From positions 1 through 64,000 of the forward strand of contig NZ_JAGHQU010000010.1 in NCBI RefSeq assembly GCF_017744135.1: DNA of 64,000 nt, given 5' to 3'. A program made the translations under genes and the position numbers. A model generated the notes under the pieces. That model saw nothing but the letters and a program-made list of their open reading frames with translations. It was not told where the DNA came from and did no database searches. This document shows, one piece after another, positions 7,681 to 17,714 of this stretch. How positions within the stretch are numbered: the stretch's first letter is position 1; the number at the start of each line of letters is the position of its first letter. This stretch comes from Endozoicomonas sp. G2_2. GTDB lineage: Bacteria; Pseudomonadota; Gammaproteobacteria; Nevskiales; Salinisphaeraceae.

Positions 7681-10600
7681 ATGAAGATTTCGAGTTCGAA
7701 AGGAGCTCGACTGCGCCAGCAGGTGCGCATCGCGCTTCTTGGTACGACCTTGGCCGTCACGGCGCCTGGCGCCATGGCTGCGACGATCACCGTCAACTCA
7801 ACGGGCGATATGTCAGGCGAAGGCCAATGCACGCTCCGCGATGCGATCACGGCTGCGAACGGCAATACGGCGACCGCCGGTTGCACGGCTGGGGATGATA
7901 ACAACGACACCATCATGTTCGGCGAGAGCGTGGCAGGCAGCACGATCACGCTCGGCGGCACCGCGCTGCCCACGATCATGTCCGGCTCCACGCTCGTGAT
8001 CGACGCGATGGCGAGCGAAGACGACGACAGCACTGCCGGCGTCACAATCGACGCGAATGAGCAGAGCCGGATTTTCATCAATCAGGGCGAACTCACTCTG
8101 AACGACCTGACGCTGATCAACGGTGTGGCCGATACGGCAGACGACGACGACACTAACGGCGATGCCCGCTTCGACCGCTCAGGCGGCGCGATCCTCAACC
8201 TTGGCGGTACGCTCATTGTTAGCGGCGGCGCCATGAACAACAATACCGCAGATCGCGCGGGCGGCGCGATCGAAGTGGCTACCGGTGGTACCGTTGAAGG
8301 TGACGATTCGGCGATCGATAATCTCCGAGTGACCCTCGACAACGTCAATTTCTCCGGTAACAACGCAGGCGTGAACCCCGGCAATGGCGGCGCGCTGCAC
8401 GTGTCCGGCGCTGGCGATATTCAAGTCAACGGCGGCACGTTCAGCAATAACATCTCCGAAGAAGGCGGCGCGCTGTGGAACAATCAGGGCACGATGACCG
8501 TTTCCGATGCGACCTTCACTGCGAACGTCGCTAACGGCGCGGCCCCCGCTTCAACGCCAGCAGAGGGTGGCCTCGGTGGCGGCGCGATCTTCGGCCAGGT
8601 TGACGGTGCCAACGGCACGATCGTGATCACAGGCTCCATGTTCACCGGTAATATGGCCGGTAACGAGGAAGACGGCGAGGGCGACAGCTCAGCTTCCGGT
8701 GGCGCGATTCTTGCCGGCGACGGCACCACGCTTGATGTCACGAACTCGGTGTTTCGCGACAACAGTGCGCGTCGTGCCGGTGGCGCGATCGAAGTGCTTC
8801 CAGGCAGCACCACCACGCTGGACAACGTCACCGGGACCGGCAACGACGCTGGTCAAAACCCGGGTAACGGCGGCTTCCTTCATGTAACGGGCGACGGCAA
8901 CGTGGCGGTTACCGGCGGCAGCTACGCACGTAATACCGCGGTTGAAGGCGGCGCGTTCTGGAATAACCAGGGCGAGATGACGCTCACCGGCGTGTCGATC
9001 GTCAATAACGAGGCGACCGGCGCGGAGGCGACCCAGGGCGGCGGCGGTATCTACGCCGAAGGTAACGCCGAGGGCGATAGTGGCACGCTGACGATCAGCG
9101 ACAGCCGTATTGCCATGAACAAGGCATCCGGTACCTCCGGCAGTGGTGGCGGTATTCTGGTCAGCCCGAATGCGACCGCGAACATTACCAACACCCGTAT
9201 CGAGGCCAATCAGGCCAATCGTGCCGGTGGCGGGATCGAGAATGCCGGCGGTACGGTCACGCTCGACGGCGTGACGCTGGGCGGCGAGAGCGACGCGCAG
9301 GGTAACGTCATCGCCCCGAATCCGAATCCGGGCAACGGCGGCGGCCTGCATATCGGCGGCGCGGGTTCGACCACCATCACCAATACCGCGGTCGGCTACA
9401 ACCAGGCCGTCGAAGGTGGCGGTTTGTGGAACTCGGCCGGTGGCGCGCTGAGCGTGACGAATACCACCGTGTCCGACAACAGCGCCGATACCGGCGCCGG
9501 TGTCTATCAGGACGGTGGTGACGGCGGCAGCGTAACGGGTGAAGGCATCTCCCTGAGCTACGCCTCGGTGGTCAACAACAACGGCGTGGGTGTGGATGCC
9601 GGCAACGACGCCGCGCCCGAAGACGCGTATACGATCACCAACAGCCTTATTGCCGCTAACGACACCAACCTGGGCGAGGGTATCGATGCGTCTGACGAGG
9701 ACGGCAACGTCGTCGGTGACGCCTCGCTCCTCGATGGCATGTATCGCCTGTATGGCGGCCCGACCGCTACCCAGCCGCTGGCTATGGACAGCGACGCCGT
9801 GGACACGAACGGCGCCTGTAGTTCGACGGATACGGACCAGCGCGGCGCCGATCGTGATTTCGATGTGCCGGATGTCGACAACGGCGGGACCTGCGACTCG
9901 GGCGCCTATGAACTCACCGACGACCCGGTCGTACAGGTGGCCATGCTCGATCTCGGCGATGTCGTGCTCGGCGAAGACGACACCGAGGCTGCTGTGCTCG
10001 GCTTCACGCTCACCAACAACGGTGAAGAAAGCGTGACCGTCGGCGGAATTTCGGGCTATGTCGATCGTGACGACATGCTGCCCGCGGGCGTGGATCTGAC
10101 CGAGTTCGACCTCACCGTCTATGCCGACAGCAATGACAACGGCAGCTACGACAGCGGTAGCGACATGAGCGTCGGCAGCGGTTCGCTTGACGACAACGGC
10201 TCCACCTTCACCATCGACTTCAACGGTGGCGCGGGTGAGTCCATCGGCGCCGGCGACAGTGTGAGCTACTTCCTCGTGGCGAGCCCGAGCGGCGACAGCC
10301 AGGCGCCGGCAACGGTCGGCGTGACGGCCCTCGATGGCGATGCACTCAAGGCAGTCTATGCCGGCGGTGCGCTGCTGGCCCTGCTGAGCCTCGTATCGGT
10401 GGGCGGCATGCGGCGTCGTACCCAACTGCTGCTGATCGTGGCCGCGCTTGCGCTCACGCTCACCGCCTGCAGCGATAGCGACAGCGACGACGATCGCAAC
10501 GTCAATATCGGCCAGCCGGACAACGATGCGATGGGGCAAGGGCAGGTGAGCTTCACGCTGCGCCAGCTCAACGTCGTGGCCGGTGGCACCGGAATCGTGA

Positions 10601-10683
10601 TCGGTGACGGACTGCCGGTGTCCGGCCCGGTGGTGTCTTTCGAGATGCCCTCGGACGACGACTCGATGTCCGACGACGGCTGA
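7681..10683 (+). CDS. Large exported CSLREA/choice-of-anchor-Q beta-helix protein with lipoprotein-like C-terminus
   Basis: 1000 residues. Start ATG 7681 is 8 bases after GAAGGGG. Residues 1-33 form a signal peptide ending AMA. CTLRDAITAAN (50-60) is the CSLREA-type motif, followed by three tandem Gly/Asn-rich units (about 8176-8540, 8698-9030, 9140-9495) with repeated AGGAIE, NPGNGG and EGGALWNNQG elements, as in Pmp-like right-handed beta-helices. About 690-750 matches the choice-of-anchor Q end (TDQRGADR, CDSGAYE). A second beta-rich domain follows. Residues 890-930 hold two hydrophobic stretches split by GGMRRRTQ; the second reads as a lipoprotein signal ending LTAC at Cys930. It is probably surface-exposed; ligand and role are unknown. 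The fused tail may be a separate gene with start at 10408. Confidence 0.85.
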   Translation: MKISSSKGARLRQQVRIALLGTTLAVTAPGAMAATITVNSTGDMSGEGQCTLRDAITAANGNTATAGCTAGDDNNDTIMFGESVAGSTITLGGTALPTIMSGSTLVIDAMASEDDDSTAGVTIDANEQSRIFINQGELTLNDLTLINGVADTADDDDTNGDARFDRSGGAILNLGGTLIVSGGAMNNNTADRAGGAIEVATGGTVEGDDSAIDNLRVTLDNVNFSGNNAGVNPGNGGALHVSGAGDIQVNGGTFSNNISEEGGALWNNQGTMTVSDATFTANVANGAAPASTPAEGGLGGGAIFGQVDGANGTIVITGSMFTGNMAGNEEDGEGDSSASGGAILAGDGTTLDVTNSVFRDNSARRAGGAIEVLPGSTTTLDNVTGTGNDAGQNPGNGGFLHVTGDGNVAVTGGSYARNTAVEGGAFWNNQGEMTLTGVSIVNNEATGAEATQGGGGIYAEGNAEGDSGTLTISDSRIAMNKASGTSGSGGGILVSPNATANITNTRIEANQANRAGGGIENAGGTVTLDGVTLGGESDAQGNVIAPNPNPGNGGGLHIGGAGSTTITNTAVGYNQAVEGGGLWNSAGGALSVTNTTVSDNSADTGAGVYQDGGDGGSVTGEGISLSYASVVNNNGVGVDAGNDAAPEDAYTITNSLIAANDTNLGEGIDASDEDGNVVGDASLLDGMYRLYGGPTATQPLAMDSDAVDTNGACSSTDTDQRGADRDFDVPDVDNGGTCDSGAYELTDDPVVQVAMLDLGDVVLGEDDTEAAVLGFTLTNNGEESVTVGGISGYVDRDDMLPAGVDLTEFDLTVYADSNDNGSYDSGSDMSVGSGSLDDNGSTFTIDFNGGAGESIGAGDSVSYFLVASPSGDSQAPATVGVTALDGDALKAVYAGGALLALLSLVSVGGMRRRTQLLLIVAALALTLTACSDSDSDDDRNVNIGQPDNDAMGQGQVSFTLRQLNVVAGGTGIVIGDGLPVSGPVVSFEMPSDDDSMSDDG

Positions 10684-10709
10684 TCCCGGGCGCTATAGCC
10701 ACAGCCATG

Positions 10710-10743
10710 CCGGACCGGGCTTCACGCCCGGTCCGGTTTTTTT
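10710..10743 (+). terminator. Strong terminator after the CSLREA gene
   Basis: Eleven-base-pair perfect stem CCGGACCGGGC / GCCCGGTCCGG (10710-10720 with 10726-10736), loop TTCAC, then seven T. Confidence 0.92.
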
Positions 10744-11095
10744 GCTTGTTCATCCAGCTTTGTGCGACGTCTTGAGGCACGAGTCGCCCTTAGACATTCA
10801 GCGCGGTTTCGTTTTTGTCCAAGACGCACGCTCCGCGCGTTCAGTAGCGTCGTCGGCCTGACGCCGATCGCGCATTGCCTTGCCACGCAATAGCACTGTG
10901 GCCCACGTTCGCGCATCGACGTCGACACGTGCCGTGGGCCGCTGCGACGACTTCGTGCGCCTTGGCCGTGGCGCAGCGCTGCGGCGTGGCCGCTGATCCA
11001 ACGCTCTGCCCCGGCTCGAATGTACGGGCGCCACGCCGCAGCCGTGGACGGCGCGACGCATCCTGGGGCGCAGCGCCATTGCCGGCGCTGCTCGA
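10744..11095. other. Non-coding stretch between convergent transcription units
   Basis: About 350 bases between the CSLREA terminator and the stop of the DUF5666 lipoprotein gene. Frames open here on both strands give arginine/cysteine-rich translations with no recognisable feature. I see no terminator for the minus-strand gene and no RNA-like structure. Confidence 0.5.
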
Positions 11096-12556
11096 TCAAT
11101 CGATAAGCTGCACGCGGGTCGCGGTGTTGATCTCGCCGCCGTTCGCCGGCCCGGTGATCGTTACGCGCTGGCCGCGGGTCGCCCGCGCCGCGAAGGCGGT
11201 GGCGTTAATCTTCTCGCCGTTGGCACCGTAGTACAGGGTTCGACCGGTCTGCGTGCGTGCCGTGATGCCCGCGATGACGACGGTAGGATTGGGCGCCGCA
11301 CCGACCACGCGTTCGACGGGGCCGATGAGGGCCGCGTCGATTCCGTCGTCGGAACGGGCACGCTGAAGAGCACGCGCGGTCAGTCGCTCACCGCTATCAA
11401 AGATATCGAGGCGTACGATATCGCCGACCGCGAGGTCGTCGATGCGTAAAGACCGATCGCCGGACGTACCGGAGGCTGCGGCTCGGAGCGGCCGATACCG
11501 CGTGTCCGGGGGCACGTCGACGGTCACGCCGAGTAGGGATATACGGTCATTGTCGGCATCGACCGTGTCGATCGGCCCCTGGATCGTGGCGCTTGAGGGC
11601 GTCTCGGCCTCGAGCGTACTGGCCTGAATACGGCCGTTGTCGAACGTGCCGCGCACGCTGACCATGACGCCGGGCCCGAGGCCGAGCGCGCCGTCGTCCA
11701 CTCGCTCGGCGTCGCGGGCGTCGATGCGCCAGCCGCCGGCAATGAAATTGTCGAGGCCGTTGTAATCGCGTATCGCGGCTTCAACGAACATGCGCCGGCC
11801 GTCTTCGGTCGTCTTCACGTCGAGTACATTGATCTCGTCAGCGATCAACGGGTCGCCACGATCGGCACCGCGTGATCCGAACGCCTCGATCGCCTGACCG
11901 GCCCGGAGCGCGGTCCGGTTCGGGCTGACGCGTGCATTATCGAAGCGTATTAACTGGTTGCCGACAGTCAGCTGCGTACCGTCGACGGTATCGATGTCGC
12001 CCTCGATTTCCAGACGTGAGCCGTTAGGAACGAAGCCGTCATCGTTGCGACGGATCGATTCGGCGTGAAAGAGATTTGAATCGATGACGAAACCGCTCAC
12101 GGCAATCAGATCGCCGGGGTTGAGCGCGTCGGCGGATAGATTGACGAATGTGGTGTCTTCGTCGAAGCGCACGGTCTGCTCGAGCGCGACCAGTTCGCCG
12201 CGCTCGCCGTTCATTTCGATCGACTCGACCGGGCCATCGAGCGTGCGTTCGAACACGATACGGCGCGCGCTGGCACGATCGTCATTGTCGACCGTTCCGC
12301 TCACGCTCACGATATCGCCAACGCTGAGAGCCGATTCGTCGACGATGTCGCCGACGAACAGAATCTCGGCGTTCGTGGTCTCGAACTCGATGCCGTCCAC
12401 GTAGACACTGCCAAAGCCCGATACGATGCCGGTGCCTTCGATGCCTGCCGTGCGGCCGTCGTCCCCGCCGCCGGAGCCGCATGCAACCAGTGCCGCGGTG
12501 CCCAGCGTTATGGAGAAACCGCTCAGCCAGCGCTTTGCCGTGTGGCTACGCCTCAT
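11096..12556 (-). CDS. DUF5666 multi-repeat lipoprotein
   Basis: 486 residues starting MRRSHTAKRW, with a lipoprotein signal ending LVAC before a GSGGGDD linker, so it is anchored to a membrane by a lipidated cysteine. The rest is about six repeats of 60-75 residues with the pattern 'GxIxxVdxxxl.vxGxxVxvxxxTxf...aLxxGDxVxVxGxfdxGxixAxxIe', the DUF5666 type; function unknown. The start ATG 12556 overlaps the end of the DUF6502 gene by 11 bases and follows GGGGGA, so the two are translationally coupled. Strongly acidic composition. Confidence 0.82.
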   Translation of the reverse strand: MRRSHTAKRWLSGFSITLGTAALVACGSGGGDDGRTAGIEGTGIVSGFGSVYVDGIEFETTNAEILFVGDIVDESALSVGDIVSVSGTVDNDDRASARRIVFERTLDGPVESIEMNGERGELVALEQTVRFDEDTTFVNLSADALNPGDLIAVSGFVIDSNLFHAESIRRNDDGFVPNGSRLEIEGDIDTVDGTQLTVGNQLIRFDNARVSPNRTALRAGQAIEAFGSRGADRGDPLIADEINVLDVKTTEDGRRMFVEAAIRDYNGLDNFIAGGWRIDARDAERVDDGALGLGPGVMVSVRGTFDNGRIQASTLEAETPSSATIQGPIDTVDADNDRISLLGVTVDVPPDTRYRPLRAAASGTSGDRSLRIDDLAVGDIVRLDIFDSGERLTARALQRARSDDGIDAALIGPVERVVGAAPNPTVVIAGITARTQTGRTLYYGANGEKINATAFAARATRGQRVTITGPANGGEINTATRVQLID

Positions 12557-13385
12557 CGTTTTTGTCCCCCGGATGCGCTGCATCCTCGAAATAGTAAATG
12601 CCGACACCGGCTCGCGAAGCCGGCGCCTGCGGGTTGTCGTCATCGATCTCGTGGCGCTCGAGCCAGTCGTCGAAGACTTCCAGCAGGTGTTGGGCCTGCT
12701 GCGAAACCAGGCGATGGAATACGGGCAACACGCGCGGATCGACGCGCGTATTGAACACCGAGCGTTGGAAGTAGGGGCGCGCGTCACCGGTGCGCGACAC
12801 GTTGTGTTCGAGCGTGGACAGCAGATCGTGCGCCGCGGAGCCGAGCATGCGCACGCGCTCGGGATCCCCCACGCCGGGCACGTAGGCGCGGTTGAGTACG
12901 CTCACCGTGCCATCGGGTTCTCGGCGTACCGAGTGGACGCGTTCGAGCTCGTCGAGAATCGCCACCGTGGGGATATCGCCACTGTAGCGGCGTACCAGCT
13001 GTGTGAACTCGCTCTTGTCGCCGTCGAGCGTGAGACGGCGGGGGGCGCCTTCGGCGTCGGTGAAATCCGGGTCACGATGCCAGCCCGAGAGCACGCGCGT
13101 GGCGCGATTCGCGCCGCCCCAACCGGTTTTGTCGTAGACGCCGTCGGCTTCCTCGCGCAGACGCTTGACTTCCTTGCGTGTCAGGCCGGTCACGATCGCC
13201 ACATGCGAATCGGTGGGGCGCTTGCCGGCCGGCGCGAAGGACTCGCGCGCGACCTCGGCATAAACGGCGCGCACGACCGCGTCGAAGTCCTTGTGGGCGA
13301 CACCGTGGCGCAGCATGATGCGCACCAGCGGCCGCAGCAGGCGGTGACAGGCGCGGGCAAGCCACTGGTGGTCGTTTCCCTTCAT
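12546..13385 (-). CDS. DUF6502 family protein, possible DNA-binding partner of the lipoprotein
   Basis: 279 residues. The N-terminal LLRPLVRIMLRHGVAHKDFDAVV and TGLTRKEVKRLREEAD (about residues 66-81) resemble the DUF6502 family; the second segment looks like a helix-turn-helix. No signal peptide or membrane segment, so cytoplasmic. Genes of this family are often found beside DUF5666 proteins, as here (11-base overlap). A consensus TATAAT sits only 7 bases upstream of the ATG with no Shine-Dalgarno, which suggests a leaderless message. Biological role unknown. Confidence 0.78.
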   Translation of the reverse strand: MKGNDHQWLARACHRLLRPLVRIMLRHGVAHKDFDAVVRAVYAEVARESFAPAGKRPTDSHVAIVTGLTRKEVKRLREEADGVYDKTGWGGANRATRVLSGWHRDPDFTDAEGAPRRLTLDGDKSEFTQLVRRYSGDIPTVAILDELERVHSVRREPDGTVSVLNRAYVPGVGDPERVRMLGSAAHDLLSTLEHNVSRTGDARPYFQRSVFNTRVDPRVLPVFHRLVSQQAQHLLEVFDDWLERHEIDDDNPQAPASRAGVGIYYFEDAAHPGDKNDEA

Positions 13386-13391
13386 GGATAC

Positions 13392-13397
13392 ATTATA
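13392..13397 (-). promoter_or_regulatory. Consensus -10 box placing the start site at the DUF6502 ATG
   Basis: On the minus strand TATAAT reads from 13397 to 13392. Transcription would start near 13385-13386, which is the A of the start codon. No good -35 is seen at 16-18 bases. Confidence 0.5.
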
Positions 13398-13447
13398 TCC
13401 CCTGTGGGCGCGGCAGGGCTCGATCGCGCGGGTGATGTGCGGGTTTG

Positions 13448-13456
13448 TGGTACATT
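13448..13456 (+). promoter_or_regulatory. Extended -10 promoter element for nadA
   Basis: TG-G-TACATT at 13448-13456, 30 bases before the nadA ATG and divergent from the DUF6502 promoter. Confidence 0.45.
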
Positions 13457-13485
13457 TTCCGGACTATTCGCCGACGCTTAGCTCC

Positions 13486-14586
13486 ATGTCTGCAACCGCA
13501 CTCGCCTTGCAGGATTTCGCCCGCTACGACGACGCCACCTGCGATGCGCGCATCCGCGCCGCCAAGGCGGCGCTCGGCTCGCGCTGCGCGATTCTCGGTC
13601 ATCATTATCAGCGCGATGAAGTCTTCGCGCATGCCGATTTCTCGGGCGATTCGCTCAAGTTATCGGCACAGGCCGCAAAGTCTGATGCCGAGTTCATCGT
13701 CTTCTGTGGCGTGCACTTCATGGCCGAAGTCGCCGATATCCTGTCGCGCGACGACCAGACCGTGATCCTGCCCGACATGGCGGCCGGCTGTTCGATGGCC
13801 GACATGGCGAACCTGCGCAACGTGGAGCGCGCCTGGCGCGAACTGTCCGAGGTGCTCGAGCCGGACGAACAGGTCACGCCGGTGACCTATATCAATTCCG
13901 CGGCCGACCTCAAGGCGTTCTGTGGCCGACATGGCGGCATCGTGTGCACGTCGTCGAACGCGCGCGGTGTGCTGGACTGGTCGTTCTCCCGGCGCGAAAA
14001 GGTGCTGTTCTTTCCCGATCAGCATCTCGGGCGCAATACGGGCTACGACATGGGTATCCCGCTCGAGGACATGGTCGTGTGGGATTACGACAAGCCCATG
14101 GGCGGCCTGACCGCGGAGCAGATCCGTGGCGCGAAGATGATTCTGTGGAAGGGGTTCTGTTCGGTCCACCAGATGTTTCACCCGAACCACATCAAGAAAT
14201 TCCGGGAGGAGAACCCGCACGGCAAGGTGATCTCGCATCCCGAGAATGCGTTCGAGGTCTGCCAGGCGTCGGATGTCGTGGGTTCCACCGAAACCATCCT
14301 CAAGCACGTGCGGGCCAGCGAGCCCGGCAGCCACTGGCTGGTGGGCACCGAACTCAACCTCGTGAACCGGCTGCACCATGAAATGGCGCCCAAGGGCGTG
14401 AAGGTTCAGTTCATGTCGCCCGTGGTGTGCATGTGTTCGACCATGTTCCGCACTGACCCGCAGCATCTGGCCTGGGTCACGGAAAACCTGGTGGAAGGGC
14501 ACGTGGTCAATCAGATCAAGGTCGAGCCGGAGGAGGCGCGCGAGGCCAAGGCCGCGCTGGACCTCATGCTCGAGATCACGGCCTAG
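13486..14586 (+). CDS. nadA: Quinolinate synthase, [4Fe-4S] enzyme
   Basis: Condenses iminoaspartate and dihydroxyacetone phosphate to quinolinate in NAD synthesis. Cys102 (AAGCSMAD), Cys225 (KGFCSVHQ) and Cys315/317 (VVCMCSTM) supply the cluster ligands; GHHYQRDEV and SGDSLKLS are the substrate-pocket motifs. At 366 residues it resembles the longer Bacillus-type NadA more than the 347-residue E. coli enzyme. Start ATG 13486 ([11 protein letters not shown]) fits the family length. No nadB or nadC is adjacent. Confidence 0.95.
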   Translation: MSATALALQDFARYDDATCDARIRAAKAALGSRCAILGHHYQRDEVFAHADFSGDSLKLSAQAAKSDAEFIVFCGVHFMAEVADILSRDDQTVILPDMAAGCSMADMANLRNVERAWRELSEVLEPDEQVTPVTYINSAADLKAFCGRHGGIVCTSSNARGVLDWSFSRREKVLFFPDQHLGRNTGYDMGIPLEDMVVWDYDKPMGGLTAEQIRGAKMILWKGFCSVHQMFHPNHIKKFREENPHGKVISHPENAFEVCQASDVVGSTETILKHVRASEPGSHWLVGTELNLVNRLHHEMAPKGVKVQFMSPVVCMCSTMFRTDPQHLAWVTENLVEGHVVNQIKVEPEEAREAKAALDLMLEITA

Positions 14587-14732
14587 CCGGGACGAACCTC
14601 GGTATCTTGCCGGGGTTCGCGACCGGTCTGCGCTACACTATGCGCCCTTACAAGCTTCGAAAACGTGTCGGCGAGCGCGACGCGCGACGCCGACGCTGTG
14701 CCTTTTTCGTACTTCAACCCGAGCATTCGAAC

Positions 14733-16022
14733 ATGTTTGATTCTGCCCAGCGCATCGCCGAATTCGACCCGGAGCTGGCCGCGGCCATTGCCGACGAAGA
14801 CCAGCGCCAGGAAGACCATATCGAACTGATCGCGTCCGAGAACTACACCAGCCCGCGCGTCATGGAGGCGCAGGGCAGCCTGCTGACCAACAAGTACGCC
14901 GAGGGGTATCCGGGCAAGCGTTTCTACGGCGGCTGCGAATTCGTGGACGTGGCCGAACAGCTGGCCATCGACCGCGCCTGCAAGCTGTTCAATTGCGACT
15001 ATGCCAACGTCCAGCCGCATTCCGGCGCCCAGGCCAACGCCGCGGTCTATCTCGCGCTGGTCAAGCCGGGTGACACGATTCTCGGCATGAGCCTCGACGC
15101 GGGCGGGCATCTGACCCACGGCGCGGCGCCCAACTTCTCGGGCAAGAACTACAACGCCGTGCAATATGGGCTCGACCCGGAAACCGGGGAACTCGATTAC
15201 GACGAAATCCAGCGTCTGGCCAGCGAACACAAGCCGAAGATGGTCGTCGGCGGGTTCTCGGCTTACTCGCGCCATATCGACTGGGCGCGCATGCGCAAGA
15301 TCGCCGATTCCGTCGGCGCATGGCTGCTTGTGGATATGGCGCATGTGGCCGGCCTGGTCGCCACCGGCGCGTACCCGAGCCCGCTGCCGCACGCGCACGT
15401 GGTCACCACGACCACGCACAAGACGCTCCGCGGTCCGCGCGGCGGTCTGATTGTCTCGGCGGCCGGCGACGAGAAGCTTTACAAGAAGCTCAACAGCGCC
15501 GTGTTCCCCGGCACCCAGGGCGGGCCGCTCATGCACGTGATCGCGGCCAAGGCGGTCGCCTTCAAGGAAGCGCTCGAGGCGGATTTCAAGACCTATGCGC
15601 ACAAGGTCGTGGATAACGCCCGCGCCATGGCGCAGGTGTTCGTGGACCGCGGCTACGAGGTCGTCTCCGGTGGCACCGACAACCATCTGATGCTCGTCAG
15701 CCTGGTCAAGCAGGACATCACCGGCAAGGATGCGGAAGCCTGGCTCGGCAAGGCGCACATGACGGCCAACAAGAACGCCGTGCCCGACGATCCGCGCTCG
15801 CCGTTCGTGACCTCGGGGCTGCGTATCGGCACGCCCGCGGCCACGACGCGCGGTTTCAACGAGGACGACATGCGTCAGGTCGCGACATGGATCTGCGACG
15901 TACTCGACGCGCTCGCCCACGATGGCGATATCGAATCCGAAGTGGCGCGCGTTCGCGCTGCCGTCAACGAGCTATGCCAGCGTCATCCCGTGTATCGCGC
16001 GGCGGCACGCGGCGCCGCGTGA
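14733..16022 (+). CDS. glyA: Serine hydroxymethyltransferase
   Basis: PLP enzyme that interconverts serine and glycine and charges tetrahydrofolate with one-carbon units. The start [35 protein letters not shown] and [14 protein letters not shown] with Lys230 as the Schiff-base lysine are all present; 429 residues. The start ATG 14733 has only a weak GAG upstream; a longer in-frame reading to 14607 would add arginine-rich sequence absent from the family. First gene of a plus-strand run into nrdR and the riboflavin genes. A TACACT at 14634-14639 may be its -10. Confidence 0.97.
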   Translation: MFDSAQRIAEFDPELAAAIADEDQRQEDHIELIASENYTSPRVMEAQGSLLTNKYAEGYPGKRFYGGCEFVDVAEQLAIDRACKLFNCDYANVQPHSGAQANAAVYLALVKPGDTILGMSLDAGGHLTHGAAPNFSGKNYNAVQYGLDPETGELDYDEIQRLASEHKPKMVVGGFSAYSRHIDWARMRKIADSVGAWLLVDMAHVAGLVATGAYPSPLPHAHVVTTTTHKTLRGPRGGLIVSAAGDEKLYKKLNSAVFPGTQGGPLMHVIAAKAVAFKEALEADFKTYAHKVVDNARAMAQVFVDRGYEVVSGGTDNHLMLVSLVKQDITGKDAEAWLGKAHMTANKNAVPDDPRSPFVTSGLRIGTPAATTRGFNEDDMRQVATWICDVLDALAHDGDIESEVARVRAAVNELCQRHPVYRAAARGAA

Positions 16023-16045
16023 TCGCGGCCTGCGAGTAATCGACG

Positions 16046-16588
16046 ATGCAGTGCCCGTTCTGCGACGAGCGCGCGACGCGCGTCGTCGACTCGCGCCTGG
16101 CCGCCGAGGGCAGCCAGGTGCGGCGGCGGCGCGAATGCCCGGCCTGTGCGGCGCGTTTCACCACGTTCGAGGCCGCGGAGCTGGTGCTGCCGCGCATCGT
16201 CAAGAATGACGGGACGCCGGAGCCGTTCGATGAACACAAGCTGCGCCAGGGCATAACGCGCGCGCTGTACAAGCGCCCCGTCGCGGCGGAGGCCATCGAC
16301 ACCGCGATCAGCCATATCCTCCAGCGTCTTCGTACCGACGCCGAGCGTGAAGTCGCCTCCCGCCAGCTCGGTGAGTGGGTGATGGAAGAGCTGCGAGAGC
16401 TCGATCAGGTCGCGTTCGTGCGTTTCGCGTCGGTGTATCGACGCTTCGAGGACGTGCAGGCGTTCCGCGAGGAGATCGAGCGCCTCGAGGCGACGCCAGG
16501 GCGCAGCAGCGCGCAGTTGTCTCTCATCGACGCCGCGCACGGCCATGACAGCAGCCAGGAAAATAGCCAGGGAAGCAGCGAAACGTGA
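16046..16588 (+). CDS. nrdR: Transcriptional repressor NrdR
   Basis: Regulates ribonucleotide reductase genes by sensing nucleotides. A zinc ribbon from Cys3, Cys6, Cys31 and Cys34 is followed by an ATP-cone domain ([18 protein letters not shown] onward, to about residue 145). At 180 residues it is longer than the usual 150 because of a Ser/Gln-rich tail that ends in the 4-base GTGA overlap with ribD. 23 bases after glyA, a widespread arrangement. No NrdR box pair was noticed in the window. Confidence 0.95.
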   Translation: MQCPFCDERATRVVDSRLAAEGSQVRRRRECPACAARFTTFEAAELVLPRIVKNDGTPEPFDEHKLRQGITRALYKRPVAAEAIDTAISHILQRLRTDAEREVASRQLGEWVMEELRELDQVAFVRFASVYRRFEDVQAFREEIERLEATPGRSSAQLSLIDAAHGHDSSQENSQGSSET

Positions 16589-17712
16589 GCGAAGCGTCCG
16601 CGCGCCGAGCGGTGCACGCCTATTTCATGCAGCGCGCGATCGAGATCGCCCGCAACGGCTGGTACACGACACGTCCGAACCCGCGTGTCGGCTGCGTGTT
16701 CGTTCGCGACGAGACTGTGATCGGCGAAGGCTGGCATGTGCGTACCGGCGAGGACCATGCCGAAAAAGTCGCGCTTGCCGATATCGACCGGCGCGGCGGT
16801 GTCGCCCGGGGTGCTACCGCCTACGTCACCCTCGAACCCTGCAGCCATACCGGTCGGACCGCGCCCTGCGTGGATGCGCTGATCGAGGCCGGGGTCGCAC
16901 GAGTCGTCGTCGGCGCGACCGACCCGAACCCGCAGGTCGACGGCCGCGGCATCGCGCGTCTGCGCGACGCCGGCATCGAGGTGATCACGGATATTCTCGC
17001 CGACCGCTGCGAGGCGCTGAATCCCGGTTTCAACCAGCGAATGCGTGCTGGGCGTCCCCGTGTGCGGGTGAAGCTCGCGATGACGCTCGATGGCCGCACC
17101 GCAGCCGCCGACGGCAGCAGCCAGTGGATTACCGGCGAGCCGGCGCGCAACGATGTGCATCGCCTGCGTGCCGAAAGTGGCGCGGTGTTGATCGGCCGCG
17201 GCACGCTGCAGGCGGACGACCCATCGCTCAACGTACGCTTGCCCGGCGAGTGGCCGCAGCCGACGCGCGTGGTACTGGACAGCCAGCTCGAGATCACGCC
17301 CCAGGCGCGGCTGCTGGCGCTGGCCGGCCACACGATCGTCTATACCGCGAGTGCCGATCGCGCCCGGGCCGATCGAATTGCCGAGGCCGGTGCCGAGATT
17401 GTGCAGGTCGGGGTTCAAGGCGCGGGTCTGGATCTCGCCGCCGTGCTGGCCGACCTGGGCGCGCGCGAAATAAACGATGTGCTCGTCGAGGCGGGCCCGA
17501 CGCTGGCTGGCGCGCTGGCCGGGCTTGAGCTCGTCGACGAGTACGTAATCTATCTCGCGCCGAAGCTGCTGGGCGATGCCGGGCGCGGGCTGCTCAAGCT
17601 ACCCGGGATCACGGGAATCGCCGATGCCCGCGAACTGGTAATCGACAGCATCGAGCCGTGCGGGCCGGACTGGCGCATCACCGCGCGACCGGCGAGACAT
17701 AGAAAGGACTGA
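16585..17712 (+). CDS. ribD: Bifunctional riboflavin deaminase/reductase RibD
   Basis: Catalyses steps two and three of riboflavin synthesis. The N-terminal deaminase has the zinc ligands HAE (58-60), Cys86 and Cys95 ([12 protein letters not shown]). The C-terminal reductase begins near residue 150 ([14 protein letters not shown]) and carries the NADPH-binding region. 375 residues. The start is the GTG at 16585, overlapping the nrdR stop as GTGA, which implies coupled translation. Confidence 0.95.
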   Translation: MSEASARRAVHAYFMQRAIEIARNGWYTTRPNPRVGCVFVRDETVIGEGWHVRTGEDHAEKVALADIDRRGGVARGATAYVTLEPCSHTGRTAPCVDALIEAGVARVVVGATDPNPQVDGRGIARLRDAGIEVITDILADRCEALNPGFNQRMRAGRPRVRVKLAMTLDGRTAAADGSSQWITGEPARNDVHRLRAESGAVLIGRGTLQADDPSLNVRLPGEWPQPTRVVLDSQLEITPQARLLALAGHTIVYTASADRARADRIAEAGAEIVQVGVQGAGLDLAAVLADLGAREINDVLVEAGPTLAGALAGLELVDEYVIYLAPKLLGDAGRGLLKLPGITGIADARELVIDSIEPCGPDWRITARPARHRKD

Positions 17713-17714
17713 CC

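Noticed and set aside
8689-10539. 616-codon minus-strand frame opposite the CSLREA gene
   Set aside because: Low-complexity His/Arg/Val translation produced by the repeat codons of the plus-strand gene; no start signals.
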